Below, in pieces: positions 21,988 through 33,200 of a DNA stretch of 64,000 nucleotides. Each line of letters starts with the position of its first letter. Position 1 is the first letter of the stretch. The notes beneath the pieces were generated by a model, which saw only the letters and a program-made list of their open reading frames with translations, made no database searches and was not told the origin of the DNA. Position numbers and translations under genes: made by a program. The DNA comes from Alentia gelatinosa (Eukaryota; Annelida; Polychaeta; Phyllodocida; Polynoidae), in NCBI GenBank assembly GCA_950022655.1, contig OX465584.1, forward strand, positions 65,038,722-65,102,721, in the 5' to 3' direction.

Positions 21988-22211
21988 GGTCAAGGCTATG
22001 TTTTTTTTCTGATTCTCTTTTTTTCTAGAAAGAAAACCGCCACTGGATAGAGAATACGTACAAACATATGTAACATTAAATGTAATTATATAAGTACATA
22101 AATGTTATGTTCATACAAGCTTGCCGAATAGACCCTCTGCCAGTAGGCTACCCACACCCACACCCAGACCCACCCACACCAACAACAAAATTCTTTTCAC
22201 CTTTTGTAGGT

Positions 22212-22300
22212 GGAAATGATGTCCCAGCACTGGGGTTTGAACATCCGACCTCCAGCACGATTGCCTGATGCCTAACCTATGACTCCACAGAGTTTGCTGA
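22212..22300 (-). repeat. tRNA-like sequence, minus strand
   Basis: On the minus strand, CTCTGTGGAGTCATAGGTTAGG (box A-like, 22 bp long region) is followed by GATGTTCAAACCCC (box B-like). This resembles a tRNA-derived SINE head. No intact tRNA fold is claimed. Confidence 0.4.
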
Positions 22301-22983
22301 TGCAATACACTCCTGAGATCTCATAATAACTTGATATGACAGCTCCAGTGCTGTAGCTGGTACCTGGCAAGAGTAAAATTATAGAACCTAAGATAGTTTT
22401 ATATTTGTCTCAAGCCAAGACAATTTTCACGGTGATCTACCGTGGCGCACCAAGACGGTGTCTATAGGACAGCGGCCATCTTTTGTCTTGAAAAAATGTC
22501 TTAGATTCTCTAGGATATCTTTGCAGATCTCAGCCTAAGACTGTCTTGATTAAAAAACAGGGCCCTGGTTACTAAGCTCGTACGGGTGGCCTTTTGAGGT
22601 CATTTGAAGAAAAAATACTGCCCCGCAGGCGATAGGGTCATATCTTTTCATCAAATGACCGAGAACGGACACCGTATGGGCTCAGCCCCTACGTTTTTTT
22701 TATTACTATATACCTTCTACTCATTTACAACGCTGTTTTGTTGACTTAGAAACCCTATGCCATTCACTACGGCCTGCCGTCATGGCGCAAACATTATTTA
22801 TACTACACCCCTAGCAGCGGGTAGTATTTCATAGACATTTGCTCACAGGTTTATAGTAATGTGATTTCCCATGATGACTTATATTTGGAATGCTGAATAA
22901 TAAACACAACATGACCATGATTTTGATCTGGATGGTCAAATTCTCCTCGTAATTGACACTGATAACCTTATATTTGCTCCAAA

Positions 22984-23300
22984 TTATCCTACCCCTCATA
23001 AAAAACTCCAAAGGCTTAACATTGGGTCACTGTATTCTGTCTGGAGTTCAGAAAAATGAAAAATATCGCTCTAGTGAGATACACTTGACAAATGACGTCA
23101 TTTGTTAATGTAGAAGTAATTAAGATGGGTGGGGTAGGATAAATTCTAAACCAAACTCGAGTTAGTCGTGTTATTGTTCAACGCACTCCGGCAAGATCCC
23201 GTATTACTGTTCTCGGCTTCGCCTCGTGCAGTAATCCGCAATCTTGCCGTCGTGTGATAAACAACAACACGACTAACTCTTGTTTGGTTTCTCCATATTA
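22984..23300. mobile_element. Composite MITE (ATCCTACCCC family)
   Basis: The left module starts TTATCCTACCCC and ends GGGGTAGGATAA (about 23131-23142). A second fold-back module follows, with arms AAACCAAACTCGAGTTAGTC and its inverse ending GTTTGGTTTCTCCA. The loop centre is CTCGGCTTCGCCTCG. It is a nearly full copy of the element that the Ngaro retrotransposon interrupts at 10947/15711. Confidence 0.85.
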
Positions 23301-24179
23301 CTACGCGTGAGCTATACAAGGTATACGACTATGCACATAAAAATCATGGTAATATTGTTTATATATGCCTATATAAAGCAGAGTTGCCGTGCCCCACTAA
23401 TAGGTGTACTTTCAAAACTTAAAGCCAATAGTTTCCCAGATCAGAACTATCAGGAATCTGATATTGTGTTTTTTATATATTCACAAACATTCTCCTGCCA
23501 TATTGCAGTGGTCTATACACATTGTCAAAATCAGGGCACTTTCGTAATGTCAGAAATGTGACATGATATAATTAGATATACATCGGTTTGGAATTCTCAA
23601 CCTTTAGATATAATCATTTTTTTATTGACCACTAACATTCCTAACCAGAGGTAGATCTTCCAATGCAGGGTAAATCAATCGAGGTAAAGTAGGTACATCA
23701 AAGTAATGGTCAATCAAGTTATTGTTATGGGTCAATCAAGGTATTGTTTCACATTAAACCCAAGTTTTCAGATAAAGATTATGAGGTGATTAATGTTCAT
23801 ATCATATGCCTATATATGAATATCTAACAGTTATACAGTACCAAGAGGGAAAATACGTCCCTTAGTAGAATGAATCCTCCAATAAAATATGTCCCAGGGG
23901 ACTCTGTGACTGGGTTTGATTGTTCATGCATAATTGATATGACCTATTCTAAAATATTCATGATAAAACTAATTAGTAATGATAAGCCGGTTGAGGGTGG
24001 ATAAATGACACTGTTTCTCAGAATTTTGCAGTTTTCCACCTCTCTTAGACTACATTTTCAGAATGTACAATGATGCTGAAATACCAGGTAACAAATATAT
24101 TTGCCAACCCTAAACCCGTTCCCTGGTTATATCATATCATGGAACTTTGTGGTATGACTAAAAGGTTTGTATGAATGTT

Positions 24180-26003
24180 TATAAACCAGAAGTCAGACAT
24201 GTGTCAATGGTCAGACCTTTGACACCTTGTTGACATCACTACACTTAAGGCAAAAGTTACTATTGCCTTAGAAACCTTAAACTCATGTTTGTATGTTGAA
24301 CTGTGATCTATTCAAATTAACCAAAGCATAAGTATGTGCAGCCGGTTGGCCGCCTATATATAAATAAACCCACATGTAAACTGTATAACCGATTGGACAT
24401 AATATCAACCAACCGCCTATGTTTCTGTGAATCTGACCCACGCGTGCATGTACACAATATTGTATACCACTTGCACATAATGTATATTACACTACCAAAC
24501 TTTAGTATTAAGCTATATCAATTCCTGTATATAATCCAAATTGTTGAAAAAGGAGTTCAAATGTGAACATACCTCAGATCCATCTGCAAACCATTGTACA
24601 CCCATCTACTGGGTAATGCTACCTGCAAGGATCATGGATATACTGGAGCCTATGGGAGATAGGGGTAACTTCCCCTAACAGTCACTCCAGTCTAATTAAA
24701 AGCTCTAAAAACAAAACAAAATAATAAAAAAAAAGGCATACATCATTGGTCGGACCTTTGACACTTTGAGAACATCACATGTATCATCGGTCAAACCTTG
24801 GACACTTTGATAGTGTCACATATGTCCTTGGTCAGATCTTGGATACCTTGTTGACATCACTAGTAGACTAAACTCATGTATTGTTGGTGCAACCTTTGAC
24901 TCAGACCGTAGATACTTTTGTACTGTAATATGCATCAGCGGTCAGACCGTTGACACTTTGTAAACATCACATGCGTCATTGGTCAGACCTTGGATACTTT
25001 TGTATCATCGGTCAGACTTTTGACACTTTGATAATGTCTCATCAGTCATCGGTCAGACCTTGGACACTTTGATTAAATCACATGTGTCATCCGTCTGCCC
25101 TTGGACACTTTGATAAAGTTACATGTGTCATCGGTCAGACCTTGGACACTTTGATTAAATCACATGTGTCATCGGTCTGCCCTTGGACACTTTGATAAAG
25201 TTACATGTGTCATGGGTCAGATATTGGACGCTTTGATAACGTCACATAGAGGGTCAATACTGTGGAATAGTCTATCAACTGAACTAAGACAAATCGATAC
25301 CTACTCAAATTTTAAATGGAAACTTAAAAGAGAAGCCACTGACCAACTTTATGATTAATGCTGTTATTGTCTACCCTTTCTTATTGATACACTCTATGGT
25401 TATATATCTATAAATGTTTATATATTGTGTATATAATACCAATGTTAAAGTCAACATCTGCTCACTAGGCTTCACCACCCCTAGAGATATATTTCTTTTT
25501 AACCCTAAATGGTGTCTTACCACTTAGTATTTTGAATTATTTGTAACATATGTAGAACATTGTAGCAGATCAATAGCTTGCTATCGACTAAAGGAGTGGA
25601 TACTTTTTTGTATTTAAGTTGATGTCACTTTATTTTGTGTAATAACTCAAAATGGAGTTTGAGTGTCTACCCAAAATGTTATGTTGATCTACCTCTCTGT
25701 TTGCTGTAAAGGTAGCTCACACCGGTCCAGAGACTGATTATCTTTACAGGATAAATAAAGAAAATTAAAAAAAAAAAAAAAAAAAAAAACATCATCGGTC
25801 TGACCTTGGACACTTTGATAAAGTCAGATGTATCAACAGTCTGACCTTGGACACCTTGATAACGTCATATGTATCATTGGTCTGACCTTGGACACCTTGA
25901 TAACGTCATATGTATCATTGGTCTGACCTTGGACACCTTGATAACGTCATATGTATCATTGGTCTGACCTTGGACACCTTGATAAAGTCACATAGGTCAT
26001 CCG
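24180..26003. repeat. ~40-bp minisatellite after the SLC1 stop codon (B)
   Basis: Units contain GTCAGACCTTGGACACTTTG followed by ATAACGTCACATGTGTCATCG. The same word covers the final codons and stop of cassette B exon e5 (on the minus strand the end reads ATCAAGGTGTCCAAGGTC then TGA). The array thus begins in coding DNA and runs into the 3' flank. It is interrupted by a LINE tail at about 25246-25788. The equivalent array in copy A is at 49330-49785. Confidence 0.9.
25246..25788 (+). mobile_element. 5'-truncated LINE tail with poly(A)
   Basis: The first codons read GSILWNSLSTELRQIDTYS and continue to a stop at 25356-25358, like the extreme C-terminus of CR1/jockey-type reverse transcriptase proteins (W-N-S-L-P...LR...F...LK). 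About 400 bp of 3' UTR ends AATAAAGAAAATT followed by a run of A. The minisatellite resumes directly after the A tract. Confidence 0.7.
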
Positions 26004-26292
26004 TCAGACCTTGGACACCTTGATGAGGTCACTGGTCTCATTCTGCACAGTGAGTGTGTACGACTTGCGGCGTGACGGGTTGCTGTCTAGCAGTCTGTAG
26101 GATCTGTTGATCACCATGCCTGGACACTCTGCCGACCCCACACTGCCCTCATCTCTATCACCACCGTCATCCTCATCTACGGCAGTGGCGGCCTCTGGTG
26201 GCAGATGCTGGAGCAGGTCATGTGAGAAGTGGCAGACGACCGCGACGCCGATGCTGTCTCCCCACACGTTGACAGCCGTACGCAGACGACCC
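26004..26292 (-). CDS. SLC1-like transporter, cassette B exon e5 (C-terminus)
   Basis: On the minus strand the acceptor ACCACCAG precedes 26292 and the frame runs to TGA at 26006-26004. It encodes the end of TM8 (GRLRTAVNVWGDS, matching the EAAT consensus around RTTTNVLGDS) and an acidic cytoplasmic tail with an EDDGGDRDE stretch, ending VSKV. The Arg, Asn and final Asp of the transport core are present. The residue before the RLRT block is Gly where EAATs have Asp. The last three residues S-K-V fit a class I PDZ ligand. Its length, 289 nt, is identical to cassette A exon e5. Confidence 0.82.
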
Positions 26293-27869
26293 CTGGTGGT
26301 AACAACATCAACTAGTTACATACACATCACCACTGCCAGGGGGTCGTACACTGGCAACCAGAGCCCCACAAAGTGTCATTACCTCTAGTCAGGTTAAAGA
26401 CAAATATTGGGTGATTTCTAAATTCTATTGATTTGTGCAAATAACTCAGGATAATATAAGTTCCATATATCATGGCGCATGTATGAATAAAGTCATTAGT
26501 TTCGTGCAGTGTATGCTAACTTCTATGGGAAGGCCATCTGAAAAGATAAGAGCTTAACTATTGGTGTCTATGAGAAACTGCAGTATTTTGACTCTGTTCC
26601 TAAATGACACTGATCTTCAAATAATTCTGGATTCTGTACAAATGAGAAATGCTAAAAAAACACTATGTCACAATGCTAATTTTTATGGGAAGGCCATGTG
26701 AATAAGGTAAGTGGTTATCTATTGGTGTCTATGGGAAACTGCTATGTTTCCATGAAACCAGATGGCAGCACTGGTGTTGAATTTAGTAGACACAGGGGGC
26801 ACTGCGATACCTACCCACACTTGTCTTTGAATAAAATACAGGATCACTCGGGGTGCGCCTCAAACCAAAAGCTTTAGTTCTATGCATACTCTAAAAGCAG
26901 ACATACTAAGTATGAAATATCCATGGCTAACAAATTGATAAATACTGGACAAATCAAAAAATGGTGGAAATAACGAGATGGTTAATTGGCTTTGAGGTTA
27001 TAATACAATACAAACAGTATGAAAAATCTGGTTGGAGAATAAGAAATAGGTCCCGCTACTGGTCAAGGCGGCCGCTTATTTAACCCGACCAGAGCTAACT
27101 TTATGTAGTTATTGGCGACTTCGTCGGGTCCGAGTTCGGGGGGAAAATATTTTTAAAAACCCGAAAATCAAAAGCCAATATGGGAAACGAACTCCCTACA
27201 CCCGCATCCCTAGCCAAACACTCTGCTGACTGCTCCACAGAGCTAGAAGTCTGAAGTGGGTCAAATACTTAGAGTGGTGGCTGGAGTGGTGGTGGGTGGG
27301 GGGATGTTGTCAGCGGAGTTTTGAAAGGGCTACCAGAACCATGGTAGGGAACCAGCGAAATGAAATCTCATTGGTTTCTCACGAGAAAGGTAGATTAGAA
27401 AACTACAGTTCTAAATCATGTTTTCGGTATGGCTAGAAACAAATCCCAAGGATAGAAGTACATCTGTGTAGACAAACACAAAAAAGAGTAGCAGGATTCA
27501 GTTAAGAACTGCACGAGATTCTCACTCTCGTGGCTCTTCAATCTCCATGCCTAGGTCTGGTTCACTTTGTCTCTATGTACGGCAGCAACTCCAAGCGGAT
27601 ATCACAAAATTCTACCGTTTTAGATATAGTAGGTAACCAGGGTATCGTTGCTCCTAGAAATGTAGGAAAAGCGTTGCACCAGTAATATCATGTCGGGTAT
27701 AGTATCGTTATTTTCATGTTGTATCGCTACCTTTTACAAAACCACATTTTACTCTTCTCGATATTCACCTATTGGCAATGAGTATGAAACTATGTACGAA
27801 TGCAATCGCTATCTCCAACTAAACCGGATCATTTAATACCATGTATTGTTAAGATACAATAATTAATGG
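26293..27869 (-). other. Cassette B intron, anonymous part
   Basis: This is part of the e4-e5 intron. At 26390-26750 two diverged copies of a dispersed repeat (GGGAAGGCCAT, CTATTGGTGTCTATG) lie in tandem; an inverted relative is at 43890-44045. A block at 26850-26950 resembles 55235-55330. The part from 27650 matches copy A intron sequence at 50165. Confidence 0.5.
27178..27256 (-). repeat. tRNA-like / SINE head
   Basis: On the minus strand GCTCTGTGGAGCAGTCAGC is a box A-like word and GGGAGTTCGTTTCCC a box B-like word. It probably derives from a tRNA; no intact gene is claimed. Confidence 0.35.
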
Positions 27870-28035
27870 TTAAATGTGAATCAGTGATGTGTTTGAACAG
27901 GGCCTAGCGCAGAGCTCCTTCCCCACCACGTAGCGACCATGGAATAGAGAGAAGCGGGAAGACGACGCCGCGGCCTCATCAACATACCCGGATTCGCTGG
28001 ATCTGATTGGTTGGCGTGTCACGTGCGTATCATGT

Positions 28036-28505
28036 TGTAAAGATCTGCAGTCGATAATTCTAACTTTGTGGTATTTTTGCGTTGAAAAAGCAGCATTATT
28101 AATTATAATATATATATTCAATCTATTCTAAATTCTTTCCTCCGAATCCAAGATGGCCGACACTGGCCAGGCTAATTGGTCCTTCCTGCTGTAGCTATAA
28201 TCCCCCCTTTGAACCCGGCTTTGGCCGGCGGTTGTTTGTTAACCCAACTTCCTGGAGATGCGGGCGCGCTCGTTGTTACAAAGGTGACGCTAACTGGCGC
28301 CTAACACGACCGCCCGTATAAGCATCCCCCACCTGGAGACAAAGGCGCTACGATTGTATATAAACCCGGGCCCAAATTAAAGAACCATTCAGTCTTACCT
28401 GGATTCTGTTACCTACAACATCTATGCGTTGACTCCAAACCTTATTTAACGTATATCGACCGCTAGGAGCAGAACCGCTAATGGGTATAGCCTAGGAACT
28501 TTACA
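28036..28505 (+). repeat. 5' LTR
   Basis: 470 bp, beginning TGTAAAGATCTGC and ending GGAACTTTACA, with inverted 7-bp ends. A TATA-like GTATATAAAC (28356-28365) would direct transcription. The only difference seen from the 3' LTR is A at 28324 against G at 39213. Confidence 0.95.
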
Positions 28506-28506
28506 T

Positions 28507-28524
28507 TGGCGACCACGACGAGAC
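28507..28524 (+). promoter_or_regulatory. Primer-binding site
   Basis: TGGCGACCACGACGAGAC starts one base after the 5' LTR. TGG pairs with the CCA end of a tRNA, as expected for minus-strand priming. The specific tRNA was not identified. Confidence 0.7.
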
Positions 28525-28803
28525 GCTTTTAGTGTGATTCGAGGACAGATTGCCGGTCGAGTTACGAATGACCACGGAAGGACCGACTCCATAGACACGG
28601 ACTCGAGCAGGGAAGTGACATTCTGCTATGATATAACGTTTTGATGTGGGCGTGGAAGGTACTTGCATGCCGGTAGTTCTGTGTTAGCGACAGTCGGACC
28701 GAGCGGACCAGCAGCTGTCGCACGTGGGAATCGCAACAGGTTCGTGCCATATAGGTGATTGACGTATATATAACGTGTGTGGTTATTTACGCAATTCGGA
28801 AGG

Positions 28804-30207
28804 ATGGCCGAACCCAGTGTGTTGCCTGAGGATTTCCAGGTGTGGCTTAACGCTGGGAAGTTGGCGGGGACTATTCCGACCGACTTTACTGTCGCCAACA
28901 CAGAGCTGCTGGGCAAGCTGTGGAAGCAGTACCTGGCCCAGACCTGTAAGGAAGTGAAAGATGTCGCTATCTACGAGTTGGAACAGCGACTTCGCGCCGA
29001 GTTTACGCGACAGGCCGACCTCCGGGCTCAACAACACGCTCTGGAATCCCAGCAGCAGGCCATGGAACTCGCCGAGGCGGCGCGACAGCTCGCCGAGGCC
29101 CGTGCGATCATTATCGACTCCGCCCCCCGGTCGCGGCCCGAGACCCATGAGTTGGCCTCGGTCAAGCAGCTCATCCGGCTGTTTCGGGCGCTGCCGACCG
29201 TCGACGGTCAGGATAAAGCCGCCCTCCGCACGTGGTTAAACGATGTGCGACAGGCGCGCTTTGTCTCCAAGGCCCCCGACGAGAAGCTGATCTCGGAGGC
29301 CCTGGCCTACTCGGCGGGGCGCCTCAAGTCGATAATCTACGATTGCTTCGAGGACGGCGTCACCGACTTCGAGGCCGTCGAACGCAAGATAACATCAACG
29401 CTCCTCGGCATGGAGGAAATGGAGAGTCTGCGCGCTGCACTCGGGCACTTCTCTCAAACGGCCCACGAGACCGCCCCCGAGTACGCGCAGCGCTTCTGGT
29501 TGGCGGCCAAGAAAGCCTACTCGGCCCAGGAACTCGCCTCTCCCTTTGTGCTGCGGCCGACGATGCGACAGTTCGTGAGTACTCTGTCGCGAGGCCCTCT
29601 GCGGTGGGACCTCAATCTCAACACGCCCCAAACAATCGCCGAGGCTCTCTCGAGGGTCGACGCGTTGGTGAAGGCGGTGGAGAAGGAGGCGCACTCTGAC
29701 GACACTCGCGTCGAGGAGGCCATGGAGGTGGGCGCGGTCGGCTCGAGGACCACGGCCGCCCGTTCCGCCAACCACCCCGCGCAAACCGCCCACCAGCGAC
29801 AGATGGAGGAGATGCAGCAGGCGATAAAGTCCATCCAGGGGGAATTGAAGGCGAAAAAGGGGAACAAGGGCCACACGGTCGCGGCTGTGATGCCCGCGGC
29901 AGCGCCACCACAATCCACGATTGTGTTCGCGCCGACCCCCGCGCCCGTTCCCGCCCCCCAGCCGCTGTTTGCGACCGTCCCAGCTCCGCCGCCCCCAGCC
30001 GTCGCCTCCACTGTAGCAGCCGTCGCGCCGGGGCAGCGTAACTCCGGCCGGCGGATGACGCCCATAAACGACATCATCTGCTACGCGTGCAATCAACGAG
30101 GCCATTATGTGGCTGGATGCCCCAGTCTGAAGGCCTCCAGGGACGCGGCACGGTCGTTAGCCCACTCCCAGGATCAAGTCGTAGCCGCCGCGACCCAGGG
30201 AAACTAA
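28804..30207 (+). CDS. gag: Gypsy Gag polyprotein
   Basis: 467 codons from ATG at 28804 (GGATGG context) to TAA at 30205-30207. The N-terminal two-thirds is a helical, charged capsid-like region with a Gln/Glu-rich coiled-coil stretch, followed by an Ala/Pro-rich linker. A single nucleocapsid zinc knuckle of C-x2-C-x4-H-x4-C form (CYACNQRGHYVAGC) lies near the C-terminus. It would package the element RNA into particles. It overlaps the pol frame, and the last codons carry a -1 slippery sequence. The frame is intact. Confidence 0.9.
   Translation: MAEPSVLPEDFQVWLNAGKLAGTIPTDFTVANTELLGKLWKQYLAQTCKEVKDVAIYELEQRLRAEFTRQADLRAQQHALESQQQAMELAEAARQLAEARAIIIDSAPRSRPETHELASVKQLIRLFRALPTVDGQDKAALRTWLNDVRQARFVSKAPDEKLISEALAYSAGRLKSIIYDCFEDGVTDFEAVERKITSTLLGMEEMESLRAALGHFSQTAHETAPEYAQRFWLAAKKAYSAQELASPFVLRPTMRQFVSTLSRGPLRWDLNLNTPQTIAEALSRVDALVKAVEKEAHSDDTRVEEAMEVGAVGSRTTAARSANHPAQTAHQRQMEEMQQAIKSIQGELKAKKGNKGHTVAAVMPAAAPPQSTIVFAPTPAPVPAPQPLFATVPAPPPPAVASTVAAVAPGQRNSGRRMTPINDIICYACNQRGHYVAGCPSLKASRDAARSLAHSQDQVVAAATQGN
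30198..30204 (+). promoter_or_regulatory. -1 ribosomal frameshift heptamer
   Basis: GGGAAAC lies in the gag frame as G GGA AAC directly before the gag TAA. It fits the X XXY YYZ rule, and slipping back one base enters the pol frame, which is open through this point. GC-rich sequence downstream could fold into a stimulatory structure, but this was not modelled. Confidence 0.8.
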
Positions 30208-33200
30208 AACGCGCGTCCGACCGACGACCCTGCATTGACCTCGAGCTTCGAGGCGTGGCACTGCAGGCCCTCGTCGACTCGGGTGCGTGTTGCTCCCTGG
30301 TGTCCGTCCCCGCGGCGGATGCCTTGCGACAGGTGGGCGCGGTGGGTAAGAGTACAAGACCCCCGGCGCGACTTAAGTCCCTCACCGGCCACGGCATCTC
30401 CGTCCGCGAGGCAGTTAACCTGAAGCTGTACGGCCGGCCGTGCGACTTTAATGTGGTGGGTGATATGTCCCACGATCTTTTATTAGGGGACGACGCGTTG
30501 GAGGCTACTCACGCGATCGTAGACTATGCTTCCCCTGATAAATCTGTAACCCTCTGTGGTCGTCGCCATGCGGTGCGACGGTCGGTGCGACGCGAGGGAC
30601 ACATCGGTCAGCTGGTATACGAGGCCGAGTATTGGAAACGGCAATACCCCGATGTGTTCCCGGTCACCGGCCGCCCCCTCACATGCACTACCGAGGTCTA
30701 CATGAGGATCGAGACGGGCGATCACCCCCCCATCAATCAACGGCCGTACAGACTTCCCCTCGCCAAGCGCGAGGTCGTCGACCGCGAGCTGGACAAGATG
30801 CTCGCGGAAGGCATAATCGAGCCCAGTTCCTCCCCCTGGGCCTCGCCCCTCACCCTCGTCCCTAAGAAAGACGGCTCGGTCCGGTTCTGTGTAGATTACC
30901 GAGGACTGAACGCAGTTACTCGTCGCGATGCATACCCCCTGCCTCGTATCCAGGACATTGTTGATAATCTAGGTGGTGCGAAAGTGTTCTCGACCCTAGA
31001 TTTAAAGTCCGGATACTGGCAGGTACCGATGCATCCTGACAGCGTCGAGAAGACGGCCGTAGCGACGCATCGGGGCCTTTTTCAGTTTAAGCGGATGCAG
31101 TTCGGCCTGTGCAATGCGCCGGCTGCATTCCAGAGGCTTATGAATAAGGTTATCACCCCGCTGCGTAAGTTCGTTATGGTATATCTCGACGACCTCGTAA
31201 TCTACAGCCGGACCGAGGAAGAACACCACCACCACATCGCGGCCGTCCTCGAGGCCCTGTGCTCATACGGCCTCGTGGTCAAAGAATCGAAGTGCCACTT
31301 CGGGGTCGACCGCGTGAAACTCCTTGGCTATGTGGTCAGCGCGGACGGCGTCTCCTCGGATCCTGACAAAGTGGAAGCCATACGTGACATGGTGCCACCC
31401 GAGGACGTAAAGGCGGTGCGACGGCTGCTAGGGTCGGCCAATTATTATCGGCAGCTCATACCCGGATATGCCGATATTGTCCGACCCCTCGTCGCACTGA
31501 CAAAGAAATACGCCCTCTTTCATTGGGATTCCGAGTGCCAGACCGCGTGGCAGGAGTTGCGCGACGCCCTCGTGAACACGGTGACCCTCGCTTATCCGGA
31601 CCCCGGTCGCCCGTACAAACTGTACACCGACGCCTCAGATTATTGCCTCGGCGCCATCTTGGTACAAGAGGATGACCAGGGTATCGAGCGACCCGTACAC
31701 TTTCTATCACGTCAGTTTACGGAGGTGCAACGCCGATACCCTGTCATCGAGAAGGAGGCCTACGCGATAGTCTTTGCGCTTACGCGCTTACGGGCGTATT
31801 TGTACGGTGCGACCTTCCAGATTCTGTGCGACCATAAGCCCCTCAAAAGCTTATTTTTGGCCGAAATGAAAAATATGCGAGTACAACGGTGGGCCGTACT
31901 CCTTGCGGAATACGCCGCACCCATCGTGTACTTCGCTGGTGCCAAAAATGTGTGGGCGGATATGCTCTCGCGCCTCCGGTCCGATTCACCGGCCGAGCTG
32001 CCGCTGGAGGTCGCACAGATCGCCTCGGTCCAGGAAGAGCGGGAGTTGCCGTGGGAAGCGTACGGGCTGACGGAAGCAGAGGTGAAAGTGCGACAAGCAG
32101 CGATGCCTGAGTTCCGGTACGGTCTCGAGGAACAGGAGGATTATCTGGTCAGTAATGGCCTCCTCTTTACCCTCAAACCGCCCTCGGGTCTCGCGGCTTA
32201 CCCTCGCCTCGTCCCCCCGTCGGAAATTCGCGCCAACTTGGTCCAGACCGCCCATCTACAGGTCTGCCACCAAGGTATGAGGAAAACTTTGCGACGACTT
32301 CACGACCATTTTAAATGGCCAGGAATGAAGCGACAGGTATTTTCCGTTCTCGCACGATGCGCCCCCTGCGGAGCCAATCGCGTCCGTGCAGAACGTCCGA
32401 CCCCCGCCCCTATGCCTGTCGCCGAAAACCCGGGAGAAGTCGTCGCAATGGATCTGACCGGCCCCCTCCCCCTGAGTCGCAGCGGCGCTCGTTATCTATT
32501 ATCAATCATAGACCACGCCACTGGCTATGTAGATTGTTTTCCCCTCAAAGATAAGTCCGCTGAATCGGTTTATACCTCCCTATCCCGGGAGTACATCCCC
32601 CGCTACGGCCCCCCCTCTGTCGTGTTAACGGACAACGGATTAGAGTTCAAAAACGCGACAGTGGAGGGATACCTGCGACAGCTCGGGACCGAGGTGCGAC
32701 ACACCACCCCCTACCACCCGCAAGCCAACGGACGCGTAGAGCGTTTTCACCGCACGCTAAAGGATATGTTGCGTAAGGTGGTAAACGCCCGTGCTTGCGA
32801 GTGGGAGGACCACCTCGGGGATGTACTCCTCGCCCACCGGACGACCCCCAGTGACGTCACAGGCTTTTCCCCCTACTACCTTCTTTTTGGTCGTTGCCCT
32901 CCTCCCCCCTTTTCCCACCTCCGAGATCGCCCGCTAGGGGATTCGTCGGCCCGCCTCGCCCTCCGTGTGGACGAGCACTCGCGTGCTTTGAAGGAGGCCG
33001 CCCACAACGCGGAAATAGCGAGGCAGGCTAACGTTAATCGCCTAAGCAAACAAGCCAACGCCCTCCCCCTAGAACCAGGTACCAAGGTGTTCCTACGAGT
33101 CCACGAGCCCGGACCGCTGGACCCCCGCTGGGACCCCGGATACCTCGTGACGCGGGCATCCGGCAACGTGGTACACGTGGTGGGCCCAACAAACAAACGG

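Larger units (their letters stand above)
21383..22566. mobile_element. TIR element with GGGCCTTGTTTTTTA ends
   Basis: The left end CCTGGGCCTTGTTTTTTAGT continues into CAAGATTATCTTAGGCTTAGA. The right end is its inverse (CTAAGACTGTCTTGATTAAA then AACAGGGCCCTGG). Many subterminal AAGATATCTTAG-type words occur at both ends. The interior holds a GAGTGAGG simple repeat (21655-21795) and two tRNA-like sequences. No transposase ORF is present. Confidence 0.75.

Noticed and set aside
29395..30105. Minus-strand ORFs of up to 236 codons opposite gag
   Set aside because: GC-rich shadow frames of the intact gag gene, with no recognisable domain.
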